From Nocardia flavorosea NBRC 108225 (GTDB lineage Bacteria > Actinomycetota > Actinomycetes > Mycobacteriales > Mycobacteriaceae): a DNA stretch of 64,000 nt. The notes beneath the pieces are model-generated. The model saw nothing but the letters and a program-made list of their open reading frames with translations, had not been told where the DNA came from and searched no databases. Made by a program: the position numbers and the translations under genes. Shown one piece after another: positions 38,528-46,736 of this stretch; position 1 is the first letter of the stretch, and every line of letters begins with the position of its first letter. Location: the NCBI RefSeq assembly GCF_001613385.1, contig NZ_BDCG01000011.1, positions 1 to 64,000 of the forward strand. Direction: 5' to 3'.

Positions 38528-39109
38528 ATGGACGCAGTCTCAGATCCCGAGCGTCAGACGCGCAATGCCGAGCGCACTCGAGCCGCTGTGCTGTCTGCTG
38601 CGGCGCATGCGTTCACGGAGAAGGGGACGGGGGTGTCCCTTGCGTCAATCGCGAAGGATGCCGGGGTCTCCAAGGGCGGGCTGCTACATCACTTCCCGAC
38701 TCGTGAGGCGCTCATCGTGGCGCTGGTCGATGATGCGAATCGTCGGTTCCGTGCCACGGTCCAGTCGCATCTGGACCTGTCGGAGAATCAGCCGGGAAAG
38801 ATGCTGCGCGCCTACGTCCGTGCTCTGTGTTCGGGGGCAGAGGAGACGGTGGAGTACTTCACGTCGGCCCCGTCCTGGGTGGGTGTGTACGACATTCCCG
38901 AGGTCGCGGAGCTCTCCCGGGCCGACGAACTGTGGTGGACCGAGCAGTTCGCGATCGACGGCTTGGCGCAAGATCGCATCTTCCTGGTGCGACGGGCGGC
39001 GGAAGGGCTCGCAGCAGCGATGGCATACGGCGGCCGGCCCGCGGACGAGGTGGCCGCCCAGCGTGAGCTCCTGCTGTCGCTCACGCTGGGCGGCCACCTG
39101 TCGGCCTGA
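38528..39109 (+). CDS. TetR/AcrR family transcriptional regulator
   Basis: About 193 residues with an N-terminal TetR helix-turn-helix: RAAVLSAAAHAFTEKGTGVS, LASIAKDAGVSKGGLLHHFP and TREALIVALVDDA. The C-terminal ligand domain is not assignable. The start is the ATG at 38528 (MDAVSDPERQ); a GTG two codons earlier is possible. No ribosome site is evident, so the transcript may be leaderless. It converges with the amine oxidase gene with one base between the stops, and probably represses the MFS-amine oxidase operon. Confidence 0.88.
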   Translation: MDAVSDPERQTRNAERTRAAVLSAAAHAFTEKGTGVSLASIAKDAGVSKGGLLHHFPTREALIVALVDDANRRFRATVQSHLDLSENQPGKMLRAYVRALCSGAEETVEYFTSAPSWVGVYDIPEVAELSRADELWWTEQFAIDGLAQDRIFLVRRAAEGLAAAMAYGGRPADEVAAQRELLLSLTLGGHLSA

Positions 39110-39110
39110 T

Positions 39111-40520
39111 TCAGAGGCGGCCCTCGAGGCGGGTGACCACCTCGGTGGCGGCGCGTTGCCCGGACAGGATCGCGCCGTTCATGGTGCCGGAGAACTGGTC
39201 TGCTGTCTCGGATCCTGCCCAGTGGATGCGTCCGACCGGTTCATGCAGGTAGGGGCCGAAGCCGGTCCACGCTTTCGGCCCGACGGCGGGGTTCGGCCCA
39301 CCGGGGGCGAAGCTGTCGTTGCCCCAGGAGAAGTCGGTGTAGTCGATGATGTTTCGCGCCCGGTCTCCGTAGAGATGGGCGAGGTGGTCGATGACGCGTC
39401 GCCTGCGCTCGAACGGAGGGTGTGCATCGAATCCGCGGCCGTCACAGAAGGCCATGAGGATGCCGGGGCCGGCTGGGTCGGGGCTGACGTCGAAGGTGAG
39501 GAAGACGGTGTCGTCGTCGGACATGCCTTCGCCGGACAGTCCGTGGTCGCGCCAGAACGGGTGGTCGTAGGCGACGAATGCCTTGCTGAGCGCGCCCAGT
39601 CGCCAGCTGCGGGCGAGCCCGTAGTGGTGATCCGGCAGGGTCGGTGAAAATTCGATGGCGGCACGGTGCATCGGGGAGGCCGTGACGATGACGTAGCGGG
39701 CACAGATGCGATGCGTCCTGGACTCGACGACGACGCGATCGTCGTCGGTGGTGATGTGTTCAACGGCGGAGTCGACCAGCACACGAGGGACGTCGATACC
39801 GGCGGCCGCCTTCTCGACGGAGGCATCGGGATGTGTGTACGAGTCCACGGCATCGGCCAGCCCCCTCGCGAGGCGGTGCGCGGTGCCGAGGAAGCGGTCC
39901 TGCTGGTCACCGCCCTCGACGGCGAGCATATGCGCGAGCCCGCCGAGCGTCTTGATGTAGCGCATCACGTTGAACAGCGATACGTCGGATGGGGGTGCTC
40001 CCCAATGCACTAGGCAGACCATGCGCATGAACGAACGGGTCTGTTTCAGGGCCCGCTGCCGTCGCAGCCATTCTCCGAACGACATCGCATCCCACCGTTC
40101 CGCCCTCACGTGCTCCCAGGAGCGTTCGACCGGCATCTCGTCGACGCACTTCTGCAGGACGCTCATGACGCGGGCGATATCGGCCATGACCCATGGGGCG
40201 AGGGCGATGAGGCTCTCGACCCGGCGCTTCCCGCCGAGCGAGATCACGCCTTTGCCCTGGTGGAACTGGGGAACGAGCTCAATGCCGAGGCGAGCGGCCA
40301 GCGCGTGCACTTCATCGTGGTCGGGAGCGACCCAGGTGGCTCCGGCATCGACGGGCACATCTGCAATCTCGGTCGTGCGGATACGACCGCCGACACGGTC
40401 ACGTCCTTCTAGGACGACGACCTCGTAGCCAGCCCGGATGAGCTGGTCGGCAGAGGTCAGACCGGACAGGCCGGCCCCCACGATGACGACGTCAGCCGTG
40501 CGATCGGTGGCGGTGTTCAT
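39111..40520 (-). CDS. Flavin-dependent monoamine oxidase family protein
   Basis: FAD enzyme that oxidises amines, 469 residues. The dinucleotide-binding motif VVIVGAGLSGLTSADQLIRA, VVVLEGRDRVGGRIRT, the DAGATWVAP motif and the C-terminal GRIHWAGSETADQFSGTMNG define the family. The region where human MAO has its FAD-linking Cys reads GGPNPAVGP here, so flavin is probably non-covalent. The substrate is unknown. The ATG at 40520 has GGAG five bases upstream and overlaps the stop of the decayed MFS gene as ATGA. Confidence 0.9.
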   Translation of the reverse strand: MNTATDRTADVVIVGAGLSGLTSADQLIRAGYEVVVLEGRDRVGGRIRTTEIADVPVDAGATWVAPDHDEVHALAARLGIELVPQFHQGKGVISLGGKRRVESLIALAPWVMADIARVMSVLQKCVDEMPVERSWEHVRAERWDAMSFGEWLRRQRALKQTRSFMRMVCLVHWGAPPSDVSLFNVMRYIKTLGGLAHMLAVEGGDQQDRFLGTAHRLARGLADAVDSYTHPDASVEKAAAGIDVPRVLVDSAVEHITTDDDRVVVESRTHRICARYVIVTASPMHRAAIEFSPTLPDHHYGLARSWRLGALSKAFVAYDHPFWRDHGLSGEGMSDDDTVFLTFDVSPDPAGPGILMAFCDGRGFDAHPPFERRRRVIDHLAHLYGDRARNIIDYTDFSWGNDSFAPGGPNPAVGPKAWTGFGPYLHEPVGRIHWAGSETADQFSGTMNGAILSGQRAATEVVTRLEGRL

Positions 40521-41156
40521 GAGTTCTCCGTTCGTCTTCTGCCGTTCGCGTGCCGTCTGGGTGCCCGAGCGGCGCGCTCAGGTGCGGGTGGTGCAGTGAT
40601 CCGTGTGTCGGTGTAGACGCGCTCAGGGACGTCCCTCCGCCTGACGACGAGAGCCGCTGCCGCCAAGGACAGGTCCGCGGTGACGCGTTGGGCGACGCTG
40701 TGAGAGGTCGCGCGTTCGACCAGTCCTGCGGTGAGCAGCTGCGCCGATCGCGCAAACGGTCGCACCCGTCGCGCGTAGCGCGTGGCGGCAATCGCAACGC
40801 TGTCGGGGGTACCCCAGCACCGCACGTGCCGCGATGAGCAGCTCCGGCGTCGGTACGAACGCCGCAGCAAGGGAGGACAGGCCGAAGCCGACCGAACCGA
40901 TCATCAGCAACCGCTTGCGGCCGATTCGATCGGCCAGGTTCCCCGTCACCACCAGCAACCCGGCCAGAGCGAAGGAATAGATGTCGCCGATCCACAGGAC
41001 CTGCGTCGACGACGGGTCGAGGTCAGCGGTCAGCGCGGGAATCGCCAGAGCGAGCACCGTGCCGTCGATCGCGAGCAGCAGCACCGCCGGCGTGAGGATC
41101 CCGAGCCCCGCCCAGGTACGGGCCGGACTGGCTCGAGTGGTGTACGCGGTGACCAT
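40517..41156 (-). pseudogene. Decayed MFS drug exporter gene (DHA2-like)
   Basis: The first 115 codons from ATG 41156 are a good MFS start: LGILTPAVLLLAIDGTVLAL, LWIGDIYSFALAGLLVVTGN, the loop motif GNLADRIGRKRLL and IAARAVLG. After that glycine (about 40810) the frame turns to Arg/Cys-rich nonsense. Another frame then runs to a stop at 40517 with a possible last helix (ADLSLAAAALVVRRRDVPE), and that stop overlaps the amine oxidase ATG. A full exporter needs about 460-500 residues, so a large internal deletion with a frame change is the simplest reading. Confidence 0.75.
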
Positions 41157-41170
41157 ACCGCCACTCTACG

Positions 41171-41182
41171 GACCAAATGGTC
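41171..41182. promoter_or_regulatory. Candidate TetR operator upstream of the MFS-amine oxidase operon
   Basis: GACCAAATGGTC is a palindrome with arms GACCA/TGGTC around AA. It lies 14 bp upstream of the MFS ATG on the minus strand. A related site lies at the tetR promoter (38475-38486), which supports control by the neighbouring TetR protein. Confidence 0.5.
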
Positions 41183-41580
41183 GGCTCAGCAAACCTTATG
41201 GATGGGCGTGGGGCCCGAGGTCGCCGTAGAGACCGTCCGTCCGGCCATTGAAGGGCACTTCCGTGCTTGCCCTCGAACATGGTCGTCGAACGAGGCTGGT
41301 TCTGGTCCGCTCGATTGCCGGTGCGTCCTCCATCGTCGATGTCCCGAGTCTGCAGTGGGTGCCGGCCATGTCCTGTAAAGGTGTCCAGCGCACGGTCAGC
41401 TATTAAGATCGAGGCAATGCCCGCGTCCTGCGGATGGATGCCCCGGACGTCTCGGCTCCGCACAGGTCACCGTCCTTGCACACGCCCGGTCCATCTGGAC
41501 TTCACGTACAGCGTGTCGAAGCTGGGCCTGCCCGGCAGCACTATGCTGCGATCAGGTGCGTGGACGGGCCGAGCAGCAAA
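41183..41580. other. Right part of the island, no gene recognised
   Basis: About 400 bp between the MFS promoter and the mutM stop. No open frame here resembles a known family. No integrase, transposase or terminal inverted repeat is visible. Confidence 0.4.
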
Positions 41581-42447
41581 CTAACGTTTTCGCTGGCAGG
41601 ATGGGCAGAAGTAGCTCGAGCGATTCATGAAACGCTCCCGCGCAATCAGGGTGCCGCAACGGTGGCACGGCTGCCCTTCGCGGCCATAGCTTGCCAAAGC
41701 GCGTTCGAAGTAGCCGGATTCGCCGTTGACATTCACATACAACGCGTCGAACGAGGTGCCGCCCGCGGCCAGCGCATCGTTCATCACCGCCGCGGCCTCG
41801 GTCAGTAGCCGCCGTAACACCGGCCTGGTGAGTCCGGCTGCTGTCCGGCCACCGTGGACCTGCGCCCGCCACAGGGCCTCGTCGGCGTAGATATTGCCGA
41901 TACCGGAAACAACGGTCTGGTCCAGGAGTACCCGTTTGATCTCGGTCTGCTTGGTCCGCAACACCGCGACCACCCGCTCGGCATCGAAACGCGGATCGAG
42001 CGGATCGCGGGCGATATGGGCCAGCAGATCGGGCAGCAGATCACCGTCCACGTCCACCAGCGGTGCCAGCACCCAGCCGCCGAACGTGCGCTGATCGACG
42101 AACCGCAACTCCCGGCCGTCGTCGAGGGTCGCCCGGATATGCGCGTGCTTCTCGACCGGCGTGCCGGTCGGCTGCACCAGCATCTGCCCGCTCATCCCCA
42201 GGTGGACGACGAGCGCGGTATCGGCGGGATCGCCCGCGGGTTCGTCGAAGGTCAGCCACAGGTATTTACCGCGGCGCCGGGCCGCGGCTACCGTCAGGCC
42301 GGTCAGCTGAGCCGCCATATCGGCGGCACCTGCCGCATGCCGCCGCACCGAACGCGGATGCGTGACGGTGACCGATTCCACGGTCCGGCCGCACAGATGT
42401 TCGGCCAGACCGCGGCGAACGACCTCGACCTCGGGAAGCTCGGGCAC
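41581..42447 (-). CDS. mutM: Formamidopyrimidine-DNA glycosylase
   Basis: Bifunctional glycosylase/AP lyase that removes 8-oxoguanine. The catalytic N-terminus [14 protein letters not shown] (Pro2, Glu3) is intact, with [19 protein letters not shown], the helix-two-turn-helix region [19 protein letters not shown], and the zinc finger [20 protein letters not shown] with the last Cys pair CPSC. Length 288 residues. It starts one base after the rnc stop. The 3' end borders the island at 38.0-41.6 kb and a related severed 3' end lies at 37873, so the last 50 codons may be of foreign origin. Confidence 0.95.
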   Translation of the reverse strand: MPELPEVEVVRRGLAEHLCGRTVESVTVTHPRSVRRHAAGAADMAAQLTGLTVAAARRRGKYLWLTFDEPAGDPADTALVVHLGMSGQMLVQPTGTPVEKHAHIRATLDDGRELRFVDQRTFGGWVLAPLVDVDGDLLPDLLAHIARDPLDPRFDAERVVAVLRTKQTEIKRVLLDQTVVSGIGNIYADEALWRAQVHGGRTAAGLTRPVLRRLLTEAAAVMNDALAAGGTSFDALYVNVNGESGYFERALASYGREGQPCHRCGTLIARERFMNRSSYFCPSCQRKR

Positions 42448-42448
42448 C

Positions 42449-43171
42449 TCAGGATTCGCCGGTCAATGCGCGGTAGGCGGCGCCCGCCGCCTTCTGCTCC
42501 GCTTCCTTCTTCGACCGTCCGATTCCCTGCCCGTAGGCATCGCCGGCGATCACGGTGGTCGCGGTGAACTCTTTGTCGTGGTCGGGCCCGGTGGAGGTGA
42601 TCTCGTAGCTGGGCACGCCCAGACCGCGTTCGGCGGTCAGTTCCTGCAGGCTGGTCTTGAAGTCCAGTCCGGCACCCATCCGTGGACCGCGTTCGAGCAG
42701 TTCGGCGAACAGCCGCAACACGACCTCACGTGCCACATCGATACCGTGCTCGAGGTGCACGGCACCGAGCAGCGACTCCATCCCGTCGGCCAGGATGCTG
42801 GGTTTGTCCCGGCCGCCGGTGAGTTCCTCACCTTTGCCGAGCAGCAGATGCGCGCCCAGACCGCCTTCGCCCAGCTTTCGCGCCACTTCGGCGAGTGCGT
42901 GCATATTCACTACACTCGCGCGCAGCTTTGCCAGTTCGCCCTCGGATTTCTCCGGGTGCTCGTGATAGAGCCGTTCGGTGATACTCAGTCCGAGGACCGA
43001 GTCACCGAGGAATTCGAGCCGCTCATTGGTCGGCAGCCCACCGTTTTCGTACGCGTACGAGCGATGGGTCAAGGCGAGACGGAGCAGCTCGGGCTGTATC
43101 TCGACACCCAGGGCGGCGAGCAAACTCGCTTGATCCGGCCGCTCGCCGGGTTCGTCCTTGCCCGCGGTCAA
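42449..43171 (-). CDS. rnc: Ribonuclease III
   Basis: Double-stranded RNA endonuclease for rRNA and mRNA processing. Signature [14 protein letters not shown], the [12 protein letters not shown] region, the second acidic cluster in [18 protein letters not shown], and a C-terminal dsRNA-binding domain ([40 protein letters not shown]). The start is read as TTG at 43171, 14 bp after the rpmF stop, giving 240 residues; longer in-frame versions overlap rpmF. Operon rpmF-rnc-mutM. Confidence 0.94.
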   Translation of the reverse strand: MTAGKDEPGERPDQASLLAALGVEIQPELLRLALTHRSYAYENGGLPTNERLEFLGDSVLGLSITERLYHEHPEKSEGELAKLRASVVNMHALAEVARKLGEGGLGAHLLLGKGEELTGGRDKPSILADGMESLLGAVHLEHGIDVAREVVLRLFAELLERGPRMGAGLDFKTSLQELTAERGLGVPSYEITSTGPDHDKEFTATTVIAGDAYGQGIGRSKKEAEQKAAGAAYRALTGES

Positions 43172-43185
43172 TGGTCGACCGCGGA

Positions 43186-43368
43186 TCAGACGGCCGGGGC
43201 GACCTGGCGGCCCTTGTAGGTACCGCAGGAGGGGCACGCGATATGCGGCGGGGTCTTCTGACCGCAGGCCCGGTTCGGGCAGGTGATCAGCGTAGGCGCA
43301 ACGGCCTTCCACTGGCTGCGCCGAGACCGGGTATTGGAACGGGACATCCGGCGCTTGGGAACGGCCAC
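43186..43368 (-). CDS. rpmF: 50S ribosomal protein L32
   Basis: A 60-residue ribosomal protein: [20 protein letters not shown] at the start, then a four-Cys zinc ribbon ([20 protein letters not shown]). This is the zinc-binding form. Its ATG follows the DUF177 stop by two bases; rnc follows. Confidence 0.96.
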   Translation of the reverse strand: MAVPKRRMSRSNTRSRRSQWKAVAPTLITCPNRACGQKTPPHIACPSCGTYKGRQVAPAV

Positions 43369-43370
43369 GA

Positions 43371-44030
43371 CTACTTCTCCTCTGTGCTGTTACGTGCAAT
43401 GTCTGCGGAATGGTCTCCGGTGGCCGCACCCTTGTCGGGGCTGCCGCTGCCGGGCGATCCGGAGGCGAATTTCGCCAGCCCGGCCCAGCGGGGATCCAGT
43501 ATCTCATGCCCGTGATCGGATCCTGCAATCGCCATCCGAACCCCGCATTCCGGGCACAGTCCCGCGCAGTCGGGAGTGCACAGCGGCTGCAGCGGCAATT
43601 CGAGGCCGAGTTGGTCGACGATCAGGGGTTCGAGGTCGATGAGGTCGTCGACCATCCGGTAGACCTCGTCGTCGGACGCGGTCTGATCCGTGGTGCTGTC
43701 CGGGTAGGCGAACAGTTCGGTCAGCGCGACCTCGACCGAATCGGTGAACTGTTCCAGGCAGCGCGAGCATTCACCGGTCACCGGCGCGGTGACGGTTCCG
43801 GTGACGAGCACTCCCTCCGAGACCGACTGCAAACGCAGATCCAGCTCGACCTCGGAACCGGCCGGTACGGCGATCAGGTCCAGGCCGAGCCGTTCGGGGG
43901 TGGTGACGGTTCGCCGCAGTTCGCGCAGGGAACCCGGGGCGCGACCGAGGCTGCGGACATCCAGCACGAAACCCGCGTCGTGTGCACGGTGTGCACCGGA
44001 ACGCGAGCGCGCGGTTGTATCGGCAGGCAT
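43371..44030 (-). CDS. DUF177 (YceD-like) protein
   Basis: A 219-residue protein of the YceD/DUF177 family, which is linked to 23S rRNA metabolism in other bacteria and normally precedes rpmF. Family features are [20 protein letters not shown] and [18 protein letters not shown], together a Cys-rich site. A Gly/Ser-rich tail follows. The start is the ATG at 44030 with GGAG nine bases upstream; the longer open frame to 44225 lacks support. Equivalent to Rv2926c. Confidence 0.9.
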   Translation of the reverse strand: MPADTTARSRSGAHRAHDAGFVLDVRSLGRAPGSLRELRRTVTTPERLGLDLIAVPAGSEVELDLRLQSVSEGVLVTGTVTAPVTGECSRCLEQFTDSVEVALTELFAYPDSTTDQTASDDEVYRMVDDLIDLEPLIVDQLGLELPLQPLCTPDCAGLCPECGVRMAIAGSDHGHEILDPRWAGLAKFASGSPGSGSPDKGAATGDHSADIARNSTEEK

Positions 44031-44139
44031 CGAAGAACACTCCACTGGGTCGTTCGGGGTATCGGGTACAGGCCGGATTCGGCGGGCAACCACACCACAG
44101 TACGCGAAACGGGTGGTTACCTGCAAAATCGTCCGGTGG

Positions 44140-44886
44140 CTAGCGGCGGAATTCCGCCGCGTAGTCCGGTACCCCCGAACCGTTGCGCAACTGCTGGCGG
44201 CCGCGGCCCACAGTACGCAGGGCACCGCCGAGAGTTTCTTCGAATTCGGCGAGTTTGCTGTCGACGTAATGGTCGCAATCAGCCCGCATACGGTCGGAGT
44301 CGGCCTGCGCGGTATCGATCAGCCGGGCCGATTCCGCGTGCGCAGCCCGCACGACCTCGGTCTCCTCCACCAGGCGCCGCTGTTCGGCCTGGCCATCGGC
44401 CACCGCCCGGTCGTAGGAGGCCCGGCCGGCCTCGGTCATCCTGTCGGCTTCGGCACGAGCCCGGCCGGTGACCGATTCGTATTCGGCCTTCGCATCGGCA
44501 ACCAGGCGCTGAGCTTCGTTCGTAGCGGTATCCACCATCCGGTCGGCATGCGCGGTGGCCTCGGCGACCATGCGGTCGGCATGCGCCTTCGCCTCGGCGA
44601 GGATCCGGTCGGCTTCGGCGCGGGCGTCGGCCACGGTGGTGGTGGCCTGTTCGTCGGCGCTACGGACGGTTTCCTCGGCCAGACCGCGGGCGTCGTCGAC
44701 GATCTTGTCGCGGTGGTCGAGTACATCCTGGGCATCGTCGATCTCGGCCGGCAGCGCATCACGTACATCGTCGAGCAGATCGAGCGTTTCCGGACGCGGG
44801 ACGATGCAGTTGCGCGTCGCGGGTATCCCGCGTGCCTCCTCGACTATGGCGACCAGTTCGTCGAGCGCCTCGAATACCCGGTACAT
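44140..44886 (-). CDS. sepIVA: DivIVA-like coiled-coil division protein (SepIVA)
   Basis: A 248-residue coiled-coil protein. It begins MYRVFEALDELVAIVEEARG and runs into a long helix with repeated AEADR, AHADRM and similar units (about 75-215). The start is the ATG at 44886 with AGGAGG nine bases upstream. Position next to DUF177, rpmF and rnc matches Rv2927c, SepIVA, a DivIVA-domain division factor of mycobacteria. A role at the septum or growing pole is inferred from that orthology. Confidence 0.87.
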   Translation of the reverse strand: MYRVFEALDELVAIVEEARGIPATRNCIVPRPETLDLLDDVRDALPAEIDDAQDVLDHRDKIVDDARGLAEETVRSADEQATTTVADARAEADRILAEAKAHADRMVAEATAHADRMVDTATNEAQRLVADAKAEYESVTGRARAEADRMTEAGRASYDRAVADGQAEQRRLVEETEVVRAAHAESARLIDTAQADSDRMRADCDHYVDSKLAEFEETLGGALRTVGRGRQQLRNGSGVPDYAAEFRR

Positions 44887-45074
44887 GCTCAGTGCCCTCC
44901 TGCTGACGATCGGCGAAATATCACGCCGTTCCCAGTGTGCCCCGGCCCGTCGGCTGAGCCGAGCCAACTTTCGGTGTGTCGCTACTTCCGGGGCATATCC
45001 ACACACTTCCGAGCCTCAACTGGAGACGGGTTCTCCGCTTGATGTTAGATTCGTAGGAGTCGAATCGCGCCGCG

Positions 45075-45686
45075 ATGGACCGCCAGACCCTTGCCCGATC
45101 GGAACCGCCCATGACCATCCTGCAGCTGCCCTCGCCCGGGGCACTGTCCGCCGGGGACCTGGATATCGAGTGGCCGGAGCAGATCGACCCGGTGGCCTGG
45201 CAGCGGCGTCTGCTCCGGTATCTGCGCGGCGACCGGGCATTTCCGCAGCTGATCCGGTTCGCCCTGGTCGGCGGTCTGAGCAACATCTCGTATGTACTAC
45301 TCTTCCTCAGCCTGACCGGCGCCGGCCCGCTGTTGGCCAATGTCGCCGGTTCGGTGGTGAGCACGATCCTGGCCAATGAACTGCACCGCCGCTTCACCTT
45401 CCACGCGGCCGAGCGTGTCGGCTGGTTCACCGCCCAATGGGAGGGTGGCGGCCTGGCGCTGCTGGGTCTGGGAATCAGCACCGCGGCCCTCGCCGCGCTG
45501 GAATTCTCCGCTCCCACATTGCCCGAACCGGCGCAGGCCGCGGCCGTGCTGGCGATCAGCGCCGCCGTGGGCGGGCTGCGTTTCCTGGCCCTGCGCGGCC
45601 TGGTGTTCGGGCCGCTGCGGCGGGCAAGGGAAGTGAGTGCCGCCCGTGCGGGATCAGCCGGCGCGCTCGGCGAGCCGGTCCAGTAG
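45075..45686 (+). CDS. GtrA family membrane protein
   Basis: A 203-residue protein with four membrane helices in the GtrA pattern: [40 protein letters not shown] followed by FTFH, then two more helices. GtrA-like proteins are thought to move polyprenyl-linked sugars across the membrane in cell-wall glycan synthesis. The start may be ATG 45075 or ATG 45111; neither site is decisive. Its 3' end overlaps the convergent coaD by 33 bp. Confidence 0.82.
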   Translation: MDRQTLARSEPPMTILQLPSPGALSAGDLDIEWPEQIDPVAWQRRLLRYLRGDRAFPQLIRFALVGGLSNISYVLLFLSLTGAGPLLANVAGSVVSTILANELHRRFTFHAAERVGWFTAQWEGGGLALLGLGISTAALAALEFSAPTLPEPAQAAAVLAISAAVGGLRFLALRGLVFGPLRRAREVSAARAGSAGALGEPVQ

Positions 45687-46139
45687 GCGCTTGTGCACCA
45701 GCGGCGGCAGCATATCGCTGACATCGCCGCCGAAGGCCGCCACTTCCTTGACCAATGAACTGGACAGATAGCTGAACGCCGGGTTGGTCGCGATGAAGAA
45801 GGTGTCCACGCCGGCGAGCTTCTTGTTCATCTGCGCCATCTGCAGTTCGTACCCGAAATCCCCGGCATCGCGCAGACCCTTGACGATCGCGGTGATGCCC
45901 TGCTCCCGGGCGAAATCGACGGTCAGCCCGGCCCAGGACGCGACCCTGATATTCGGCAGGTCGGCGGTGGCGTCGCGCAACATTTCGATGCGCTCGGAGA
46001 CACTGAACATGCCTTGCTTCTTCTTGTTCACATTGACCGTGATGACGACCTCGTCGAACTGGGCCGCCGCCCGGCGGAACACATCGAGGTGGCCGTTGGT
46101 CACCGGATCGAACGAGCCCGGGCACAATGCTCCTGCCAT
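45654..46139 (-). CDS. coaD: Phosphopantetheine adenylyltransferase
   Basis: Penultimate enzyme of coenzyme A synthesis, 161 residues. The nucleotidyltransferase motif [19 protein letters not shown] and the second motif [19 protein letters not shown] are intact, as is [20 protein letters not shown]. Starts three bases downstream of the rsmD stop, so rsmD-coaD are co-transcribed behind pyc. Confidence 0.96.
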   Translation of the reverse strand: MAGALCPGSFDPVTNGHLDVFRRAAAQFDEVVITVNVNKKKQGMFSVSERIEMLRDATADLPNIRVASWAGLTVDFAREQGITAIVKGLRDAGDFGYELQMAQMNKKLAGVDTFFIATNPAFSYLSSSLVKEVAAFGGDVSDMLPPLVHKRLLDRLAERAG

Positions 46140-46142
46140 GGC

Positions 46143-46736
46143 TCAAACGCTAGCAGGTACGGCGGAATCCACCGCGCCGGTGCCGAGGTACACGGCGGAC
46201 TCGATCCGGGTTTCCCCGTACCGTTTCGGCGCGCGCCCGGCGAAACCCGCGGGCCACGCGATCTCCGCGGAACGAATGGATCGTTCGACGAGCAGCAGGG
46301 CGTCCCCGGCCAGCCAGCCGTGGGCCGCCAGCGCACCGATATCCGCCTCCACGGCCGCGGTGGGCAGATCGTAGGGCGGATCGGCGAAAACCAGATCGAA
46401 AACGCCCGCGCCGGCCTGCGCCAGCACCTGCGCTACCGCACCGACCCGGACCTGAGCCGCGGCCAACCCGAGATCAGAGATATTGCCGCGCAGCACCGCC
46501 GCCGCCCGCCGGTCCGATTCGACCAGCAACGCGGCCTCCGCGCCACGGGACAACGCCTCGAGCCCCAGCGCACCCGACCCCGCGTAGAGATCGAGTACGC
46601 GGACCCCGTCCAGATCCATCCGGGCCTCGATCGAGGAGAACAGCGCCTCGCGTACCCGGTCCGAGGTGGGCCGGGTCCCGGCGGGCGGCACCCGCAGGCG
46701 CCGCCCGCCGGCCGTTCCGGCGACGATCCGGGTCAT
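46143..46736 (-). CDS. rsmD: 16S rRNA (guanine966-N2)-methyltransferase RsmD
   Basis: SAM-dependent methyltransferase modifying G966 of 16S rRNA. N-terminal RIVAGTAGGRRLRVPPAGTR and TSDRVREALFSSI, SAM-binding VLDLYAGSGALGLEALSRGA, and catalytic DPPY. Length 197. Its ATG overlaps the pyc stop (ATGA) and coaD follows after three bases. Confidence 0.95.
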   Translation of the reverse strand: MTRIVAGTAGGRRLRVPPAGTRPTSDRVREALFSSIEARMDLDGVRVLDLYAGSGALGLEALSRGAEAALLVESDRRAAAVLRGNISDLGLAAAQVRVGAVAQVLAQAGAGVFDLVFADPPYDLPTAAVEADIGALAAHGWLAGDALLLVERSIRSAEIAWPAGFAGRAPKRYGETRIESAVYLGTGAVDSAVPASV

